Shown here: positions 22,723 through 26,408 of the stretch, piece after piece
Position numbering within the stretch: the stretch's first letter is position 1
Layout: every line of letters begins with the position of its first letter
Source of the DNA: Clostridia bacterium
GTDB lineage: Bacteria; Bacillota; Clostridia; Oscillospirales; Acutalibacteraceae
NCBI GenBank assembly: GCA_900770255.1
Contig: CAAGJN010000078.1
Coordinates: 1-26,408 of the forward strand
Reading direction: 5' to 3'
Length of the DNA: 26,408 bases
Program-made: the position numbers and the translations under genes
The notes under the pieces: generated by a model
The model's database searches: none
Seen by the model: only the letters and a program-made list of their open reading frames with translations
What the model was told of the DNA's origin: nothing

Positions 22723-23547
22723 TTAAACGCTTTCGTCAATAACTTCGTTTTCAGGCTCGCCGCTGACCTTAGGGAGCATCTCGACCGACTGGATAGAAAG
22801 CGTCGAGTCAAATATCGGTACATTTTCAAAATATGTGCTCACAAAGCCCGGGTGGCTGACATAGATGTCGTAGGTTGCGTACGGAACAGGGCCGCCCGCC
22901 GCCTGCTGAGTCTCTGAAAGCGACTTGTCGGGAGCGGGCAGCTCAAGGCCATCGAGTATGCCGCTCGCATCGGTGTGTGAATCGTAGATATAGTATTTAT
23001 CGCCGTCGATCATCTTGTACACGATCACGCGGCTGTTGCTGACGGGGTAGAGCCCGTTTGACCCATAAGTCTCAACGCGGAGCGTCCCGTGCTTTTTGCA
23101 CTCTTCGGTTGCGCTGCAATATTTGCTCTGCAGCTCTGCGCTGTTGTTGTTAGCCAAATTTGAGTCCTTGTTCAGCAGCTCCGGATCAACAAATATTGTG
23201 CGCGGCTGAGGGATATTTTGTCTGCCCGCCGCCTGAGTGCGTTCCGGGACAAACTGAGACTTTTCAGTGTCCGCGCCGTCGTTAAACTGCATCTGAGCGT
23301 CAGATTCGGCCGGGGTCTGCGTGCGTACCTGAGCGGCCGCAGGCTCTGAGGACGGCATATTGTCAGTCTGAACTGCCTTGATTTCCGGTTTGGCAGAAGC
23401 CTGTACCGTTTCTTCCGGCGCGGATGCGCCAACTGCTCGTGTGGGCTCGTCGTGCGTTTCCTCGACCGGTATAGTGTTGCGTTTTTCAAACTCCATAAGT
23501 TCACGCTTATATCGCTCCATGAGCGAAACAATATCTTCGTTATTCAT
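22723..23547 (-). CDS. Uncharacterised protein with disordered N-terminus and beta-sandwich-like C-terminus
   Basis: I do not recognise a named family for this 274-aa protein. Residues 1-22 form an amphipathic helix (EDIVSLMERYKRELMEFEK). Residues 25-140 are Pro/Ala/Glu/Gln-rich and look disordered. Residues 154-260 look like a carboxypeptidase-regulatory or transthyretin-like beta domain: GTLRVETYGSNGLYPVSNSR, a TDASGILDGLELPAP turn, then PYATYDIYVSHPGF and SIQSVEMLPK. No signal peptide is seen. GGAGG lies five bases before the ATG at 23547; an ATG four codons earlier overlaps that site. It heads the cluster with the peptidoglycan-binding gene 12 bases later, so a spore coat or cortex role is likely by context only. 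Confidence 0.8.
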   Translation of the reverse strand: MNNEDIVSLMERYKRELMEFEKRNTIPVEETHDEPTRAVGASAPEETVQASAKPEIKAVQTDNMPSSEPAAAQVRTQTPAESDAQMQFNDGADTEKSQFVPERTQAAGRQNIPQPRTIFVDPELLNKDSNLANNNSAELQSKYCSATEECKKHGTLRVETYGSNGLYPVSNSRVIVYKMIDGDKYYIYDSHTDASGILDGLELPAPDKSLSETQQAAGGPVPYATYDIYVSHPGFVSTYFENVPIFDSTLSIQSVEMLPKVSGEPENEVIDESV

Positions 23548-23623
23548 AGCTACCTCCATGGGGTAAATTTTAAAGGCGTCCCATATTCAATATATTTATA
23601 TTCGGAGTCTTTTGCTACTGGGT

Positions 23624-23657
23624 ATAAAAAACAGCGCCCGGAGTGCTCCGAACGCTG
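23624..23657 (-). terminator. Terminator of the GH35 gene
   Basis: On the minus strand CAGCG...CGCTG (23657-23653 with 23636-23632) encloses an inner CGGAG/CTCCG stem, followed by TTTTTTATAC. It isolates the beta-galactosidase gene from the spore cluster. No clear sigma-A or sporulation promoter was found between it and the cluster start (23548-23623). Confidence 0.85.
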
Positions 23658-23677
23658 ATACATATGATATATTTATT

Positions 23678-25417
23678 TTAGCCGAGATCGGGCTTATCGT
23701 TTATCTCAATCGTCGTTCTGCCGCAGCCCTCAAGCTCGAGAACGATTATCTCGTTGTCCTCTTTGAGTAGCGTTCCGGGCAGATACAGCGCGCGCTGCGG
23801 GCCGATCTCCCAATAGCGGCCGAGGTTGAAACCGTTTATATATACGCAGCCCCTCTTGAAGCCGTCGAGATGGACAAAGCAGTCGCCCTTGCTTTCTGCG
23901 CTGAAACGGCCGCGCAGAAAAAGCGGATATCTGTTCCCGCCGCGCGAAAAGTCAAGCTTATCCGTATTGTCAAGCGGCAGAGTCACAACGTCGTAGCCCA
24001 TCAGATTTTGACCGCTGTAGCGGATACCTTCAATTCCCTTGCGGTCATACAGCCTGTCGCCGTAATTGACCCGGCCCATCGCATCGACAAGTACGCCGAT
24101 CGTGCAGCCGCTTTTGCAGCCGTCAAAGTCAAAAAGGTCATAGTCCTTGTTCATCTCATCGCGGCGGTCAATCTCAGCAATCTTTTTGCCGTCGGCATAG
24201 ACATAGGCCTTGTCGTGCGCGCCGGTCACGCGCAGATCGCGCTTGTCATAGATGCCCTCGAGCTTTGTCTCATAGTAGATCATGCCGCTGTTTTGGCCGA
24301 AATACTCCATACTCTCGGGCAGGGGAACGCGGTGCTTTTCACCGAGTACGTCAAGGTTTTCAAACAATGAGGTGCTCTCGGTGAGCTCAACTTTGCCTAT
24401 GTTCTGAAGTTTGGGAGAGGCGGGAAGCTCGGTCTCGGGCAGACCCTGCTTATCGAGCAGCAGCTTTCTGACAGCGTGATATGCCGGAGTATAGTCGCCC
24501 CACTCAGTCAGCAGCGCGCAGTAGTCGTAGCTTGTGACCGTCGGCTGATATTCGCTTGCGTAGTTTGCGCCCGCCGTGAAGCCGAAGTTGGTGCCGCCGT
24601 GAAACATATAAAAGTTAAAGCTCGCGTCGATATTGAGAAAAGCTCTGATCTCATCGGCGACGCTGTCGGCGCTGCGTGTGTGGTGTTCTTCTCCCCAGTG
24701 GTCGAACCAGCCGCACCAGAACTCGGTGCACATCTTCGGCGTATTCTCGTGAAAACGCTCCATCGCATCGAACGCATCTGCCGCGCCGGAGCCGAAGTTG
24801 AGCGTTTTGAACGTATCGGGCAGAGTGCCGCCGGAGAGCATGCTGTTGTCGCCTCCGTCGGAGGTGAAAAGCATTACCTTTGCGCCGCAGTCGAGCATAA
24901 GCTGTCTGATAAACCTGAGATATTCCTTGTCGTTGCCGTAGCTGCCGTATTCGTTTTCAATCTGCATCGCGATTATGTTGCCGCCCTCGCTCTGCTGAAG
25001 ATCGCCTATCTCATCAAACAGCCTGTGATAAAAATCCGATACATGCGAAAGGTACTCCGGGTAGCAGCAGCGCAGGCGCATATTTCTGTCCTTTAGCAGC
25101 CATGCGGGCAGTCCGCCGAAATCCCACTCAGCGCAGATATACGGCCCGGGCCTGACTATCGCATATAGGCCGACTTTCTGCGCAGTCATCAGAAAGCGTC
25201 TGATGTCAAATCTGCCGGTGAAGTTGAAATTTCCCTTTTGCGGCTCATGCATGTTCCAGCAGACATAAGTCTCGACCGTGTTGAAGCCCGCTGCCTTGAG
25301 CTTTCTGAGCCTGTCCTCCCAATATTCGGGCATTATGCGGAAATAGTGCATCGCCCCTGAGTATATCCTGAAGCTTTCGCCGTCCATTCTGAATTCGCCG
25401 TCTCTTATAGTGAGCAT
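23678..25417 (-). CDS. GH35 beta-galactosidase
   Basis: A 579-aa glycoside hydrolase family 35 enzyme that releases terminal beta-galactose from glycans or oligosaccharides. The TIM-barrel N-terminus has FRIYSGAMHYFRI (16-28), the VETYVCWNMHEP motif (48-59) and IVRPGPYICAEWDFGGLPAW (87-106). The acid/base is Glu156 in QIENEYGSYG, and the nucleophile is Glu232 in MCTEFWCGWFDHWG. C-terminal jelly-roll domains (about 390-579) end with RGCVYINGFNLGRYWEIGPQ. No signal peptide is seen, so it is probably cytoplasmic and acts on imported sugars. GGAGG lies seven bases before the ATG. It stands alone with its own promoter and terminator. The GPH symporter at the other end of the window would be a logical partner but is not linked. 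Confidence 0.95.
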   Translation of the reverse strand: MLTIRDGEFRMDGESFRIYSGAMHYFRIMPEYWEDRLRKLKAAGFNTVETYVCWNMHEPQKGNFNFTGRFDIRRFLMTAQKVGLYAIVRPGPYICAEWDFGGLPAWLLKDRNMRLRCCYPEYLSHVSDFYHRLFDEIGDLQQSEGGNIIAMQIENEYGSYGNDKEYLRFIRQLMLDCGAKVMLFTSDGGDNSMLSGGTLPDTFKTLNFGSGAADAFDAMERFHENTPKMCTEFWCGWFDHWGEEHHTRSADSVADEIRAFLNIDASFNFYMFHGGTNFGFTAGANYASEYQPTVTSYDYCALLTEWGDYTPAYHAVRKLLLDKQGLPETELPASPKLQNIGKVELTESTSLFENLDVLGEKHRVPLPESMEYFGQNSGMIYYETKLEGIYDKRDLRVTGAHDKAYVYADGKKIAEIDRRDEMNKDYDLFDFDGCKSGCTIGVLVDAMGRVNYGDRLYDRKGIEGIRYSGQNLMGYDVVTLPLDNTDKLDFSRGGNRYPLFLRGRFSAESKGDCFVHLDGFKRGCVYINGFNLGRYWEIGPQRALYLPGTLLKEDNEIIVLELEGCGRTTIEINDKPDLG

Positions 25418-25444
25418 GGGTAGACCTCCGTGTGCTTTTTATAG

Positions 25445-25474
25445 ATTATACTATACCTTTTCAGCTGCGGTCAA
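25445..25474 (-). promoter_or_regulatory. Promoter of the GH35 gene
   Basis: Minus-strand TTGACC (25469-25474, 5/6), an 18-base spacer and a perfect TATAAT (25445-25450) put the start near 25438, about 20 bases before the ATG. I see no clear operator repeat. Confidence 0.75.
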
Positions 25475-25531
25475 TAAAAAAACACCCGACAGATTTGCCC
25501 CGTTTTAATAAGGAAGTATTTTAGTAATTTT

Positions 25532-25561
25532 GGTGTAACCTCATTGATGTGGGGTTACACC
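25532..25561. repeat. Inverted repeat at the 3' end of the recombinase remnant
   Basis: GGTGTAACC (25532-25540) and GGTTACACC (25553-25561) form a perfect 9-bp inverted repeat seven bases beyond the recombinase stop. Neither flank has a strong T-run (weak CTTTCTTTA on +), so it may be a weak terminator or lie near the boundary of the former element. Confidence 0.5.
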
Positions 25562-25567
25562 CTTTCT

Positions 25568-26294
25568 TTATGCGGATTTTTCCGTTAGTTGTTTTTGAGT
25601 TTTGAGTTCTTCAACTGCTTTTAACAATTCCTGTTCTGTGGGAACATCGAACAAGCCGATAGCGGTAAAGTAGATGTCCACCTTTACATTGTTGTGTGAG
25701 TGTTTCTTCTCATTGTTGTGGATTTCAATGCGTTCTATGAGTTTATTCACCACTAACGGCGTCAGTTCTTTCATCTCGGTAAATTCCCTAAGCCCCTGAT
25801 AGAGCATCTTCATATCGACAGTTTGCTTTTGCAATTCAACCAATTGCTTTTCACATTCGGCTACCTTTATGACAAGTTCTTTTTGCTCGGATTCATATTT
25901 GTTGGCCATACGAATGTAACGCTCGTCCGATAACTTGCCGATAATGTTATCTTCGTAAATTCTTGAAAACAACTTGTCCAAATCCGAAATTCTCTTTTTA
26001 CTGCTCTCTATGGTTGATTTGAGAAGTTTCTCCCTGTTTAGATTGCTTTCGCCTTTCTTTTGAGCAAGCAGATACACAAATACACTGTTGTAACTGCGTA
26101 TAAAGTCGGACAACTCCCTTATCGCTTCCGTAACTATCTGCTCAAGTACAACATCACGGATGTAGTGAATAGTACAAGAGCCTCTGCCGTCTTTGTAGTT
26201 GGCACAACGGAAAAACTCTTGGTTTTTCTTTAAGCTTTTGGAAGCACAGAAGTGCAATTTTGAGCCGCAGTCCGCACAGTAAACCAAACCTGGA
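25568..26294 (-). pseudogene. Large serine recombinase, C-terminal part (interrupted by an IS)
   Basis: This is the C-terminal portion of a TndX/TnpX-type large serine recombinase, the integrase of Tn916-like, Tn5397-like or genomic-island elements. It begins in the recombinase zinc ribbon (GLVYCADCGSKL, then FFRCANY and SCTIHYIRD). It continues with a long coiled coil (about 120-200 in the open frame) and ends in a DUF4368-like tail (TPLVVNKLIERIEIHNNEKK). The N-terminal catalytic resolvase domain is missing. About 25 extra residues (MCAFLSLFLFVF...) read upstream come from the antisense of the inserted IS end, so they are not part of the protein. The region is more AT-rich than its neighbours. 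Whether the 5' part lies beyond the window, past the IS, cannot be seen. Confidence 0.88.
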
Positions 26295-26408
26295 TGTATA
26301 CTAAAAAAGTGGACAAGTGTGATAAAATAAAAGACAAATAAAAACAAAGAAAGGAAGGCACACAATGTCCAACAAAAGCAGCCCCAAAAAGTACAGTGAG
26401 GAGTTCAA
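26295..26408 (+). mobile_element. Left end of an IS3-like insertion sequence (partial)
   Basis: The recombinase reading breaks at about 26291-26295, where TGTATACTAAAAAAGTGGAC begins. A TG start and a purine-rich tract ending in GTGGACA are typical of IS3/IS150-group terminal repeats. A short AT-rich leader and a transposase start codon follow at 26365. The right end is outside the window, so the second inverted repeat and target duplication cannot be checked. The exact junction is uncertain by a few bases. Confidence 0.7.
26365..26408 (+). CDS. IS3-family transposase OrfA, N-terminal fragment (cut by window end)
   Basis: Only 14 codons are visible: MSNKSSPKKYSEEF. The pattern KxYSEEFK is how many IS3-family OrfA (HTH_Tnp_1) proteins begin. 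AAGGAAGG lies about six bases before the ATG. The protein would bind the IS ends, and a downstream OrfB would normally supply the DDE catalytic domain. Confidence 0.65.
   Translation, partial: MSNKSSPKKYSEEF

Noticed and set aside
24476..25096. 206-codon + strand frame opposite the GH35 gene
   Set aside because: Antisense to the catalytic region of the beta-galactosidase, with no independent support.

Overview
The window looks like a chromosomal segment of a spore-forming, low-GC-lineage Clostridia bacterium, perhaps an Oscillospiraceae/Ruminococcaceae-type gut anaerobe with medium GC. The signs are two T-box leaders (alaS and pheST), IreB, CdaA/CdaR, an RNase M5-like Toprim protein, a SpoVAF/GerA germination protein and a SpoIID-like peptidoglycan-binding protein. 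Family names come from reading translated sequence, not from a database search.

Layout. 1-147: left edge, with a possible remnant of a RlmD/RumA-type methyltransferase running into a GNAT acetyltransferase (144-698). A GPH-type sugar symporter (769-2286, -) shares a bidirectional terminator with the acetyltransferase. A small XRE regulator (2531-2776, -) has a palindrome upstream of its promoter. 3041-12223: a long + strand housekeeping block with promoter, T-box leader, alaS, a HIT-family hydrolase, a phosphoribosyltransferase, comEC, holA, rnmV-like and ispF. An internal promoter then drives cdaA-cdaR (c-di-AMP synthesis, to 13509). 13600-14181 (-): ireB and an unknown 97-aa gene, converging on cdaR. 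14253-18061 (-): the pheS-pheT operon behind a classical T-box with terminator. 18346-19828 (-): an nfeD-stomatin pair. 19861-23547 (-): a sporulation/germination cluster of three genes. 23678-25474 (-): a GH35 beta-galactosidase with its own promoter. 25568-26408: the 3' part of a large serine recombinase, interrupted by an IS3-like insertion sequence whose transposase gene begins at the window edge.

How the genes fit together. The + block is translation, replication, RNA maturation, isoprenoid and second-messenger housekeeping, with tight spacing or overlaps that suggest cotranscription. AlaRS and PheRS are each controlled by uncharged tRNA. CdaA makes c-di-AMP and CdaR modulates it. IreB, the target of a Ser/Thr kinase in relatives, lies convergent to them. 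The spore cluster pairs a possible cortex-acting or cortex-binding protein with a SpoVAF-like membrane subunit and an unrecognised protein that has a disordered N-terminus and a beta-rich C-terminus. I see no CRISPR array, rRNA, tRNA or classical defence system. The least explained parts are the spore cluster (including an intercistronic terminator just before the SpoVAF-like gene), the 97-aa ireB neighbour, and the alaS T-box, which has no visible terminator.
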